The notes beneath the pieces are model-generated. The model worked only from the letters and a program-made list of their open reading frames with translations, ran no database searches and was not told the DNA's origin. Shown here piece after piece: positions 1 to 7,387 of a stretch of 10,958 bases of DNA. The position numbers and the translations under genes are program-made. Source of the DNA: an uncultured Bacteroidales bacterium. GTDB lineage: Bacteria > Bacteroidota > Bacteroidia > Bacteroidales > JAUNSR01. The stretch is taken from NCBI GenBank assembly GCA_947074245.1, contig CAMTOW010000031.1:1-10958 (forward strand), written 5' to 3'. Numbering within the stretch: position 1 is the stretch's first letter; each line of letters opens with the position of its first letter.

Positions 1-259
1 TAACAGTGATGCTGTCGATGAACGGAGATTCCATTGGGAAGATACGCTCAACACCAACGTTATCAGACATTTTACGAACTGTAAAACGTTTTTTAGTACC
101 GTGACCAGAGATTCTGATTACAACGCCTCTGTACTGCTGGATACGTTCTTTGTTACCCTCTTTGATACGGTAAGCAATAGTGATCGTATCACCGCTGTTG
201 AATGCAGGATGCTGTTTGCCAGTTGCAAAAGCTTCTTCTGCGATTTTAATTAAATCCAT
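1..259 (-). CDS. rplS: 50S ribosomal protein L19 (partial, C-terminus outside window)
   Basis: Reading leftwards from the ATG at 257-259 gives 86 residues with no stop before the window edge. The protein begins MDLIKIAEEAF and contains YRIKEGNKERIQQYRGVV and the basic stretch GHGTKKRFTVRKMS, followed by GVERIFPMESP, which is the L19 core. L19 is a large-subunit protein that sits near the 30S-50S interface. Full-length family members are about 115-120 residues, so roughly the last quarter lies outside the window. The initiator methionine is the only one that fits the family N-terminus. There is no Shine-Dalgarno sequence, as usual in Bacteroidetes. It is transcribed divergently from the nucleotidase operon at 492. 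Identification is very secure. Confidence 0.97.
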   Translation of the reverse strand, partial: MDLIKIAEEAFATGKQHPAFNSGDTITIAYRIKEGNKERIQQYRGVVIRISGHGTKKRFTVRKMSDNVGVERIFPMESPFIDSITV

Positions 260-344
260 TTTCAATAGATGTTTAAATAGTTAGGTATAATCTGCGCAAT
301 ATAAACAAGTAGCGTTCCCTGCCAGCGATTGCGCAAATGCGGTG

Positions 345-376
345 CAAAGAAACGAATTTTTCCGGAATTATACAAC
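345..376 (-). promoter_or_regulatory. Candidate rplS promoter
   Basis: On the minus strand, TTTCTTTG (345-352) is one mismatch from the Bacteroidetes -7 element TAnnTTTG. It is followed by CACC, as is common at such promoters. A GTTG (373-376), resembling the -33 TTTG, lies 20 bases upstream. This would give a leader of about 75-80 nt before the rplS ATG. The call rests on motif match and spacing only. Confidence 0.4.
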
Positions 377-416
377 CGCCCGTCGGGTTAAATTTGTAAT
401 AATCTGCTACTTTGTC

Positions 417-447
417 TTTGTCGCGAAACAAATTTCACTTTACTTTG
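417..447 (+). promoter_or_regulatory. Candidate promoter of the 492-5995 hydrolase operon
   Basis: TTTG at 417-420 and TTACTTTG at 440-447 are separated by 19 bases. They match the Bacteroidetes -33 (TTTG) and -7 (TAnnTTTG) elements with one mismatch. Transcription would begin around 454, some 35-40 nt before the ATG at 492. The rest of 260-491 is the divergent intergenic region; I see no operator repeat in it. Confidence 0.45.
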
Positions 448-491
448 TAAATAGAGTATAACATACACGAGATTACACAATTCAATATTTT

Positions 492-1340
492 ATGCATACC
501 TCATTTAAAAGATTAGCCCTGCTTGCGGGCGTCTTCGTCAATTTATGTGTCCTGCATGCTCAGAACAAGGAGTTTGTCATCCTTCACACGAATGATACCC
601 ACAGTCAGATAGAACCGAATCCGGCTTCTGCATCCCGCAATGCGGATGAAGGCGGCGTCGTGCGTCGTGCCGCTGCGATTGAAGAGATTCGTGCGGAAAA
701 TAAGAACGTCTTGCTGTTTGATGCCGGCGACTTCGTACAGGGAACGCCCTACTATAACTTCTTCAAGGGCGAAGTGGAGATTCAGGTGATGAATCGCTTG
801 GGTTATCATGCCGCTACATTGGGAAATCATGAATTCGACAACGGTATGGAAGACTTGGCGAAACTGTTGGCGATGGCTCAGTTTCCGATCGTCTGCGCCA
901 ATTATGACGTAACGGGTACGATCCTCGAACCGTATGTGAAAAAGACGACTATCATCGAAAAAGACGGTGTGCGTTTCGGAATCATCGGTCTTTCGGTTGA
1001 TCCGGATGGTCTTATCTCAAAGAATAACATCGCCGGCGTCAAATTCCTGAATCCGTCTGAAACGGCCAATGCTTGTGCGGCGGAACTTAAAAAACAGGGA
1101 TGCGATATCGTAATCGTACTGTCTCATTTGGGTTATTTCAAAAATGATACCTCCGGAGACCGTCTTGTGGCGAAAGAATCGACCGAAATCGATATGATTA
1201 TCGGAGGGCATACGCATACACCGCTCAAAGGTTGTGTAGAGGTGATGAATAAAGCCGGGAAACCGGTACGTATCACCCAGACGGGAGGTCGCGGCTTCAC
1301 AATGGGACGTGTCAACCTGGAGGTTCAGTCTAAAAAATAA
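492..1340 (+). CDS. Exported metallophosphatase, N-terminal half of a UshA-type 5'-nucleotidase
   Basis: This 282-residue calcineurin-like phosphoesterase has a signal peptide ending near LHAQ (residues 1-24). All the metal-site motifs of the UshA/CD73 family are visible: HTNDTH (D35, H37), DAGD (D80), GNHEFD (N112 and the catalytic dyad H113/D116), SHLG (H212) and GGHTH (H240, H242). It should therefore bind two divalent metals and hydrolyse phosphate esters in the periplasm. The protein stops right after the metal domain, whereas UshA and CD73 continue into a substrate-binding C-domain of about 200 residues. That domain is encoded separately by the next gene, 29 bases downstream. The natural substrate (5'-nucleotides, UDP-sugars, cyclic nucleotides or other) cannot be read from this half alone. 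The start is the first ATG and gives a normal signal peptide. Confidence 0.9.
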   Translation: MHTSFKRLALLAGVFVNLCVLHAQNKEFVILHTNDTHSQIEPNPASASRNADEGGVVRRAAAIEEIRAENKNVLLFDAGDFVQGTPYYNFFKGEVEIQVMNRLGYHAATLGNHEFDNGMEDLAKLLAMAQFPIVCANYDVTGTILEPYVKKTTIIEKDGVRFGIIGLSVDPDGLISKNNIAGVKFLNPSETANACAAELKKQGCDIVIVLSHLGYFKNDTSGDRLVAKESTEIDMIIGGHTHTPLKGCVEVMNKAGKPVRITQTGGRGFTMGRVNLEVQSKK

Positions 1341-1369
1341 TTCATATCCACATTTATCGAATTTTAGTC

Positions 1370-2134
1370 ATGCAATTACATATAAGAAACCTTTTGGCAG
1401 GTTTGTCTTTAGCGTCGATCGCTCTTCTTTCCTCTTGCAAACCATCTTACGAGGTAAAGGAAATAACCTGCGAGACCATAACCATCAACAATACGCTCGA
1501 TGAAAAAGCCGATCCTCAAATGCGCTCGTTCATCGATTTCTATAAGCAACAGATCGACTCGGTCATGAACAAGCAGATCGGTTATGCTTCTCAAACGCTC
1601 GCATCGGGTAAACCACAGAGCCTTTTGGCGAACTTTACCGCGGATATCCTGCGCATTGCCGGAGAAGAATATACGAAAGAACCGATTCAGCTGGCGTTTA
1701 TGAACAACGGCGGACTTCGCGCTCCGATCAATCAGGGGCCAATCACCGTAGGAGATGTTTATAAGGTATTTCCGTTTGAAAACGCGCTTGTCGTTCTGAA
1801 ACTGACCGGTGAGCAGGTAAACGAGGTGTTCAAACGCCTTGCGGCCATTGGCGGAGAAGGAATGTCGGGCTGTCAGCTTGTGATTCGGAACAATGCGGTA
1901 GAATCGCTTTTGGTTGACGGAAAACCTGTTGATCCGAAAGCAAACTATTGGGTTGCCACCATCGATTATCTTGCCGACGGCAACTCCGGAATGAGTGTTC
2001 TGGAAAAAGCGTCGGAACGCATCAACACCGGGGTACGCCTGCGTGAGGTGATGCTACAATACATTCAGGACCTGACCGGTCAGGGAAAAGAGATCTCCTC
2101 GCAGATCGACAACCGTGTCAACGTTCTGCCTTAA
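1370..2134 (+). CDS. Lipoprotein with 5'-nucleotidase C-terminal (substrate-binding) domain
   Basis: This 254-residue protein has a lipoprotein signal (LSSC, lipidated C23), so it is membrane anchored. Residues from about 65 on match the 5'-nucleotidase C-terminal domain: FMNNGGLRAPI (N112, R117), ITVGDVYKVFPFENALVVLKLTGEQV, and YWVATIDYLADGNSGM near 193-208. In UshA and CD73 this domain binds the nucleotide and swings it to the metal centre, which here is the product of the preceding gene. By eye against CD73, the phosphate-contacting Asn and Arg of NGGGIR are kept and Y200 replaces a base-stacking Phe. The ribose-binding Asp appears to be Ser (S206), and an upstream Arg appears to be Pro (P82). 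The ligand may therefore differ from a normal nucleotide. Translational start ATG at 1370; same operon as its neighbours. The family is secure; the specificity is not. Confidence 0.87.
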   Translation: MQLHIRNLLAGLSLASIALLSSCKPSYEVKEITCETITINNTLDEKADPQMRSFIDFYKQQIDSVMNKQIGYASQTLASGKPQSLLANFTADILRIAGEEYTKEPIQLAFMNNGGLRAPINQGPITVGDVYKVFPFENALVVLKLTGEQVNEVFKRLAAIGGEGMSGCQLVIRNNAVESLLVDGKPVDPKANYWVATIDYLADGNSGMSVLEKASERINTGVRLREVMLQYIQDLTGQGKEISSQIDNRVNVLP

Positions 2135-2156
2135 TCTTACTTTGACTTCGATCAAA

Positions 2157-5153
2157 ATGAAAAAATCTCTCATCCTCTTATTCGCGTTATGTCTTACCAC
2201 TGCGGCTTTTTGCCGTAAGATTCCTAAAATATATGCCGGCCAAGCCGATTCTCTGGCTATGAAGCACTGGGTGGATTCGGTTTTCGACTCGATGACACCC
2301 GAAGAACGGATCGGGCAGCTCTTTATGCCGGTGGTAGAAGTAAAGAATACGGCTGCCAACAAAGAAGTGATCCGGAAATACATTCAGGATTATAAGGTAG
2401 GCGGTATGTTGTATTCGAAAGGAACCGCTTCCGATCAGGCCGAACTGACCAATTATGCCCAGTCCATCGCTCGTATTCCCGCATTCGTATCGCTTGACGG
2501 CGAATGGGGTTTGTCTATGCGTTTGGAAGGAACTCCCCGTTTTCCCCGAAACATGATGTTGGGAGCGATCACCAATGATTCGCTACTTTACGCATACGGT
2601 CGGGAAGTGGGACGCGAGTGTCGCGAAATGGGTATTCATATCAATTTTGCTCCTGTTTTGGATTTGAACAGCAATCCGGCCAATCCGGTGATCGGGACCC
2701 GTTCGTTCGGTGAGGATAAGGAAGCTGTGGCTAAAAAGGGAATCGCTTATGGCGAAGGGCTTGAATCCTACGGCGTGATGGCTGTTGGGAAACATTTTCC
2801 CGGACATGGTGACACAGCCGAAGATTCTCATCACTTATTACCGAAATTGACTCACAATGCCGAACGGATGTACAGCTATGAGATCGATCCGTTTCGTCGT
2901 TATATCGATGCCGGTCTGTCGGGGATGTTGACGGCTCATCTGGCGATTCCGTCATTGGATACTGAAAACAACCGCCCGTCATCGCTTTCGCCCAAGATCG
3001 TCAACGGAATCTTGAAAGAGGAGCTCGGGTTCGAAGGTCTGATCTTTACAGACGGATTGGCGATGAAAGGGGTATCCAATCAACCCGATTTTTGCGTAAA
3101 AGCGCTTAAAGCAGGAAATGACGTGCTACTCGGGCCTTATCCGCTTGCGACGCATGTGGAAAACGTAAAACGTGCCGTCTCCAAAGGCGACCTGCCGATG
3201 AGTGTGGTGGAAGAAAAATGTATCCGCATTCTGCAATACAAATATCTGACCGGATTGGCTTCGAAGCCCGCTCCGATCAAGACACAGGGATTGACCGCAC
3301 GCTTGAATGCGGCGGAAACCGAAACTCTGAACCGTCGTCTTCATGCCGAAGCGATCACCGTTTTGAAGAATGAAAAAGAGATTCTACCTCTGCAACGGTT
3401 GGATGAAAAGAAAGTAGCGGTGGTAACGGTGGGTAAACCGGTGGGGAACGAATTTGCGGCTACCCTTGCCAAATACGGGAAACAATCGGATTACACCATG
3501 GATGCGGCATCGACCGCGGCTGCTACGGCCAAGATCGTAGCCGACACGAAACAGGCGAATCTGCTGATCGTTGGGATCTATTCGAATAAAGCTGCCGAGG
3601 TGAATTTTGTTCGAACGCTTTGTGCCGGACGCAAATATATACTTGTGTTTTTCAATACTCCGTATCGGTTGAAATCATATGCCGCTCAGATCCGCGAAGC
3701 GCAGGCTGTCGTGATGGGTTATGAGAATTCGGCTCTCGCTCAGGAGTATGCCGCTCAGGTAATCTACGGAGGTATTGGCGCGAAAGGAAAGCTGAGCGTC
3801 GGGTTGCCCGGACTTTTTCCAATCAATACGGGGATAGAAACCCGTAAGACCCGCTTGGGATACGATACGCCCGAATCGGTTGGAATCGATTCGGAAAAGT
3901 TGAGCCGCATTGACGAGATTGTGCAAGAGGGACTTGACGAGAAGGCGTTTCCCGGATGCCAGATTCTGGTAGCCAAAGACGGAAAAGTGATTTTTGAAAA
4001 ATCATACGGTTATTTCGATTACGCCCGCACGAAGAAAGTAGAGAATGACGATGTGTATGATCTGGCATCGGTGACCAAAGCCGCGGCTACGGTGCCTGCC
4101 TTGATGAAAGTACGCGACAGCTACGACATTACGATGACTCAGAAGATGAGTGCGTATATTCCACAACTGAAAGGGACTGATAAGGCCGGTCTGACGTTTC
4201 GTGAAGCGCTTTTTCATGAAACCGGCTTAGCATCAGGGCATCCGTTTTATCGGATGGCTATTGATCTGGAAGGTCTCAACGCTCCCCTTTTCAAAGGGGT
4301 ACGCGATGCGAACTACCGCCTGCAGGTGGACCAAAAACTTTATGCGCATAAAGACTTTAAATATAAACCGGAACTGATCTCTCCGATCAAAGCCGCAGGA
4401 TACGATCTGCAGATCGCAGAAGGTATGTATCTGAATCCGGCATTCAAAGACAGCGTTTTGAACAAACTGATCGAACAGCCTTTGAAGAATCGGGGGAAAT
4501 ATCGCTACAGCTGCCTGAATTTCGTGCTTTTGCGGCAGGCGGTTGAAAACATTACGAAAAAGGATTTTGACAAATATGTGCAATCGGAAGTGTTCGCGCC
4601 GCTTGGAGCGGACAACCTGATGTACAAACCGCTCGGAAAGATTGACCGAAGTAAGATTGCACCGACCGAAAACGACCACTTCCTGCGTAAGCAGATCCTG
4701 ATCGGTTTTCCGCATGATGAGATTGCTGCCTTTGAAGGTGGAGTTGAGGGAAATGCCGGTCTTTTCGGAAATGCCGGTGATTTGGCGAAACTATCGCAGT
4801 TGTATCTCAATCAGGGAGAATACGGCGGGGAACGGATCTTCACGGAAGAGACCAGCCGTTTGTTTACGATGAGCAAGAGCCCGCGTTCGCGTAGAGGACT
4901 CGGATTTGACAAACCGAATACGCTCGCACCGGTAAACAGCCCGACCGCAATTCCGGTTCCGGCTTCGGTGTTCGGACATACGGGGTATACCGGAACCTGT
5001 TTCTGGATGGATCCCGACAACAACCTGACCTATATCTTTCTGACGAATCGGGTTTATCCGAATCGTTGGAACAATAAACTATCGAAATCGAATTATCGCA
5101 CGCGCATTCAGACCGCCATTTATGAGGCGATGTCAACCAAAAAGAAGAAATAA
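2157..5153 (+). CDS. Exported GH3 (NagZ-like) beta-N-acetylglucosaminidase fused to a serine beta-lactamase-fold domain
   Basis: The chosen start (MKKSLILL, ATG at 2157) gives 998 residues with a clear signal peptide. An upstream ATG at 2115 would lie inside the previous gene and place a polar extension before the signal. Domain order is: GH3 N-terminal TIM barrel, about 35-375, with NagZ signature KHFPGHGDTAEDSHH (212-226) and candidate nucleophile D299 in FTDGLAMKG; GH3 C-terminal-like alpha/beta domain, about 390-560, including GKLSVGLPG; and a class C beta-lactamase/serine hydrolase domain, about 573-990. The last domain has SVTK (S638, K641), Y784 in YSCLN as the Tyr motif, and H941-T-G in place of KTG. 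GH3/NagZ enzymes cleave terminal beta-linked GlcNAc, for example from muropeptides. The second half could be an amidase, peptidase or esterase. A fusion of this architecture is common in Bacteroidetes, but its substrate is not settled. It lies 22 bases after the nucleotidase lipoprotein gene. Confidence 0.9.
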   Translation: MKKSLILLFALCLTTAAFCRKIPKIYAGQADSLAMKHWVDSVFDSMTPEERIGQLFMPVVEVKNTAANKEVIRKYIQDYKVGGMLYSKGTASDQAELTNYAQSIARIPAFVSLDGEWGLSMRLEGTPRFPRNMMLGAITNDSLLYAYGREVGRECREMGIHINFAPVLDLNSNPANPVIGTRSFGEDKEAVAKKGIAYGEGLESYGVMAVGKHFPGHGDTAEDSHHLLPKLTHNAERMYSYEIDPFRRYIDAGLSGMLTAHLAIPSLDTENNRPSSLSPKIVNGILKEELGFEGLIFTDGLAMKGVSNQPDFCVKALKAGNDVLLGPYPLATHVENVKRAVSKGDLPMSVVEEKCIRILQYKYLTGLASKPAPIKTQGLTARLNAAETETLNRRLHAEAITVLKNEKEILPLQRLDEKKVAVVTVGKPVGNEFAATLAKYGKQSDYTMDAASTAAATAKIVADTKQANLLIVGIYSNKAAEVNFVRTLCAGRKYILVFFNTPYRLKSYAAQIREAQAVVMGYENSALAQEYAAQVIYGGIGAKGKLSVGLPGLFPINTGIETRKTRLGYDTPESVGIDSEKLSRIDEIVQEGLDEKAFPGCQILVAKDGKVIFEKSYGYFDYARTKKVENDDVYDLASVTKAAATVPALMKVRDSYDITMTQKMSAYIPQLKGTDKAGLTFREALFHETGLASGHPFYRMAIDLEGLNAPLFKGVRDANYRLQVDQKLYAHKDFKYKPELISPIKAAGYDLQIAEGMYLNPAFKDSVLNKLIEQPLKNRGKYRYSCLNFVLLRQAVENITKKDFDKYVQSEVFAPLGADNLMYKPLGKIDRSKIAPTENDHFLRKQILIGFPHDEIAAFEGGVEGNAGLFGNAGDLAKLSQLYLNQGEYGGERIFTEETSRLFTMSKSPRSRRGLGFDKPNTLAPVNSPTAIPVPASVFGHTGYTGTCFWMDPDNNLTYIFLTNRVYPNRWNNKLSKSNYRTRIQTAIYEAMSTKKKK

Positions 5154-5194
5154 CCCTCTTTTCACACGACTCACATTATTCATTTTACATAACT

Positions 5195-5995
5195 ATGAAC
5201 CTGAAGAAAACACTATGTGTCGCTACAGTCCTGTTAGCGGCTTTGCCTTTATCTGCCGGCAATAAACCCCAGAAAGAGAAAACACCCAAATGGAAGCTGA
5301 TCTGGAAAGATGAGTTTAAGAAAGACGGCATGATTGATACTGCCAAATGGAGTAAGATTCCCCGTGGAAAATCGGATTGGAACAACTTTATGTCTGATGA
5401 TGATCGTCTGTATGACGTGAAGGATGGAAAGCTGATCTTGCGTGGTATCGTGAATGATCGCAGAGATCAGGATACGGCGACTTATATCACCGGAGGAGTC
5501 TACTCGAAAGGAAAGTTCAGCATCAAGAACGGCAAGGTGGAGATTCGTGCCAAACTGCCGAGCGCACAAGGTTGCTGGCCCGCTTTCTGGATGCTTCCCG
5601 ATACGGCAAAATGGCCTTACGGGGGAGAGATCGATATCATGGAGCGCCTGAACCACGACGATATCGTATATCAGACCGTACATTCTCCTTATACATTCAT
5701 ACAGAAAATTACCGATAATCCGCAACATAGCGGAACGAGCAAGCTCAATGCGGAGGAATTCAACGTATATGGCGTGGAGAAATATCCCGATAAGATTGTG
5801 TTTACGCTCAATGGAAAGAAAACATTCGAATATCCGCGTATCGAAACAGATGTGGAAGGACAGTTTCCGTATGATGACGAACCTTATTATATCCTGATGG
5901 ATATGCAGTTGGGCGGATCATGGGTCGGAAACGTGGATCCAGCCCAACTACCTGTAGAAATGGAGATCGACTGGATCCGGGTATATACCTATTAA
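5195..5995 (+). CDS. Secreted glycoside hydrolase family 16 enzyme (laminarinase/beta-glucanase type)
   Basis: This 266-residue protein has a signal peptide (residues 1 to about 22, ending LPLSAG) and a single GH16 jelly-roll. Visible hallmarks are LIWKDEF near the start, a Trp-rich WPAFWMLP strand, the catalytic motif GEIDIMER with nucleophile E145, D147 and acid/base E150, then VHSPY and the C-terminal EIDWIRVYTY. The ExDxxE spacing is that of laminarinase-type GH16 members rather than lichenase ExDxE. It should be an endo-acting retaining enzyme on a beta-1,3- or mixed-linked glucan or a related polymer. No carbohydrate-binding module and no lipobox are seen. It is the last gene of the operon, 41 bases after the GH3 fusion. 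No SusC/SusD pair is nearby, so it is not in a classical polysaccharide utilisation locus. Confidence 0.92.
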   Translation: MNLKKTLCVATVLLAALPLSAGNKPQKEKTPKWKLIWKDEFKKDGMIDTAKWSKIPRGKSDWNNFMSDDDRLYDVKDGKLILRGIVNDRRDQDTATYITGGVYSKGKFSIKNGKVEIRAKLPSAQGCWPAFWMLPDTAKWPYGGEIDIMERLNHDDIVYQTVHSPYTFIQKITDNPQHSGTSKLNAEEFNVYGVEKYPDKIVFTLNGKKTFEYPRIETDVEGQFPYDDEPYYILMDMQLGGSWVGNVDPAQLPVEMEIDWIRVYTY

Positions 5996-5998
5996 GGA

Positions 5999-6430
5999 TT
6001 ACCGGTTTAGTTTGAGAACGGTCTTGCCCGCCGCGTCAAGCAAAAGCATGCTTTTCCCGTTGTTTTCAAAACGATAAGCGGTAGTGGCACCAATTGCTTT
6101 AACCACTTCGTCTTCGACGTTCATATCCGGACAATACATCATTGTGCGTTGGCCGTTTTCAGAAAACTTCAGTTGGTTTGATGCAGGCGTAAGCGTGTAC
6201 GTGGTGTTGAAGATGTTACAACCTACCTGACCGTGCATCCGGTTTCCGGCTCCGAATTCAAGAAAAAGATCTTTTTCTGTTTTGACATCCGAACCGTTCA
6301 CACTTTGGATCGTCCATTTGTTGAGGATTAGTTCACTTGCATTCGCAGCAGTCGATTTTGACGCTGTTTTGCAAGATGTTACGGACACTGCTGCCATCGC
6401 GGCAAGTCCAAGGATTAGAGTTTTGTTCAT
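5999..6430 (-). CDS. META/HslJ-domain lipoprotein
   Basis: This 143-residue protein has a lipoprotein signal (VTSC, lipidated C20) and then one META domain. Its hallmarks are a Trp near the start (W39 in NKWTIQSVNG), GCN at 70-72, LKFSENGQRTMMYC (ending C100) and a C-terminal LLLDAAGKTVLKL. C71 and C100 sit at positions where HslJ-like proteins often carry cysteines. E. coli HslJ is linked to heat-shock expression and novobiocin resistance; the molecular function of the domain is unknown. The gene is tail-to-tail with the GH16 gene, with only three bases between the stops. Upstream on the minus strand, TATGTTCG is one mismatch from a -7 element but has no good -33 partner, so I do not call a promoter. 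Confidence 0.88.
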   Translation of the reverse strand: MNKTLILGLAAMAAVSVTSCKTASKSTAANASELILNKWTIQSVNGSDVKTEKDLFLEFGAGNRMHGQVGCNIFNTTYTLTPASNQLKFSENGQRTMMYCPDMNVEDEVVKAIGATTAYRFENNGKSMLLLDAAGKTVLKLNR

Positions 6431-6477
6431 AATTTTATTCGTTCAGGTGAATTATTACGCTTCGAACATACACAAAT

Positions 6478-6512
6478 AAAAACAGACCGGCAGCATTTGT
6501 CGGTCTGTTTTT
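6478..6512 (-). terminator. Bidirectional intrinsic terminator downstream of the PorT-family gene
   Basis: The arms AAAAACAGACCG (6478-6489) and CGGTCTGTTTTT (6501-6512) pair over 12 bases, and the loop can close further with two G-U pairs. A U-rich tail follows on both strands. On the minus strand it would end transcripts of the gene at 6586-7293. On the plus strand it could stop read-through from the GH16 operon. Confidence 0.8.
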
Positions 6513-6523
6513 GTTATTGGAAA

Positions 6524-6556
6524 CCGAATCCGGCTAGTGGGATTCGGCCATTTTTT
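6524..6556 (+). terminator. Second hairpin with plus-strand T tract
   Basis: CCGAATCC (6524-6531) pairs with GGATTCGG (6540-6547) around an 8-base loop. On the plus strand CCA and six T residues follow. The T run suits plus-strand termination, although no plus-strand gene ends nearby. On the minus strand it is the first hairpin after the PorT-family stop codon. Confidence 0.55.
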
Positions 6557-6585
6557 AGAATGATATCAGTACGAATTGATCTCTT

Positions 6586-7293
6586 TTATTCGAAATAGAA
6601 AGAAAGCACCACCATACGCGATTTTATCTTGTCGAGCGATTCGGTAAACTTGATCATACCGGGATCTTTCAAGTCTTTCCGGTTCTTTTCGAGCAGATTG
6701 AAAAGACCGAAACTGAATTTCAACTCGGGGATCAGTTTGAAGTAGGGCAGATAAATATCGCATCCCAAACCGATTTCGATACAGGTGTCGAAACGTTTCA
6801 ACAAGATAGGCGTTTCTTTCCGTTTCGAAAGGTCGAGCATCGGACTAACTCCCGCCATCATGTACGGACGATAATTATTTACCCGTCGCGAACTGTATTT
6901 GAGATTGACCGGAAGCGCCAGATAGTTGGATTTGATGTCCTGCGTGAGGCGTTCTTTGGTGTTTTGTTCGCGGAATTTTACCGTTTTGCTTCCGAAATAC
7001 ATACTAGGCGTGAAGCGAAGGTTCAGTTGTTCGGTAAAAGCCAGGTCGGCCACCAGGCCAACGGCGAATCCGGGCGAGAAGTTCGGAATCTCGGCAAACC
7101 AGTTTTCGCCCTCCTCGGTCGTATATCCGTTCTGCGTAAACACGAGATCCTGCGTATGCACACCGAGCGAAAAGCCCAGATGCAGACGTCGCTGATCGAT
7201 ATACGGCAGATACTTTACTTTCTCGGGTTGAGCAACGCCGCGAAACGTAGAGAACAAAATTGCCAAAAGAAGAATAAGTTTTGACTTGGACAT
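6586..7293 (-). CDS. PorT-family outer-membrane beta-barrel protein
   Basis: Starting at the ATG at 7291-7293 gives 235 residues with a proper signal peptide, MSKSKLILLLAILF..., ending GVAQ at residue 22. The mature N-terminus, with YLPYIDQRRLHLGFSLGVHTQDL, is the pattern I associate with PorT/SprT-type proteins. Alternating hydrophobic/aromatic strands follow, and the chain ends in VLSFYFE, a typical barrel C-terminus with a penultimate aromatic. In Porphyromonas gingivalis PorT is needed for type IX secretion, but many Bacteroidales carry PorT-family barrels without that system, and none of its other components is in this window. An in-frame ATG at 7393-7395 would add 34 residues, put a second hydrophobic stretch ahead of the signal peptide and abut the ferredoxin promoter, so I reject it. 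A generic outer-membrane porin-like barrel is the alternative. Confidence 0.75.
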   Translation of the reverse strand: MSKSKLILLLAILFSTFRGVAQPEKVKYLPYIDQRRLHLGFSLGVHTQDLVFTQNGYTTEEGENWFAEIPNFSPGFAVGLVADLAFTEQLNLRFTPSMYFGSKTVKFREQNTKERLTQDIKSNYLALPVNLKYSSRRVNNYRPYMMAGVSPMLDLSKRKETPILLKRFDTCIEIGLGCDIYLPYFKLIPELKFSFGLFNLLEKNRKDLKDPGMIKFTESLDKIKSRMVVLSFYFE

Positions 7294-7387
7294 ACGATTA
7301 TTAGCTTCTTGCTTAAGATAACGGATGGAACAAAAGGATATTGCGGTGAAGATTATAAGAAGCACTGAATTTTTTATACGGTTTTTC

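Noticed and set aside
2137..2144. TTACTTTG between the nucleotidase lipoprotein gene and the GH3 gene, resembling a -7 promoter element
   Set aside because: No TTTG lies 18-21 bases upstream, and the 22-base gap suggests one operon.
2115..2156. Upstream ATG that would extend the GH3 fusion by 14 residues
   Set aside because: It overlaps the end of the preceding gene and puts a polar segment before an otherwise normal signal peptide starting MKKSLILL at 2157.
4233..4715. Minus-strand frame of 160 codons inside the GH3 fusion gene
   Set aside because: It lies wholly opposite the well-supported serine hydrolase domain and has no family features; it is a shadow of the real gene's codon use.
6042..6055. 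Perfect 14-base palindrome AAAAGCATGCTTTT
   Set aside because: It lies within the META coding sequence, where it encodes ordinary residues, and its AT-rich arms with no loop would not make a stable RNA hairpin or terminator.
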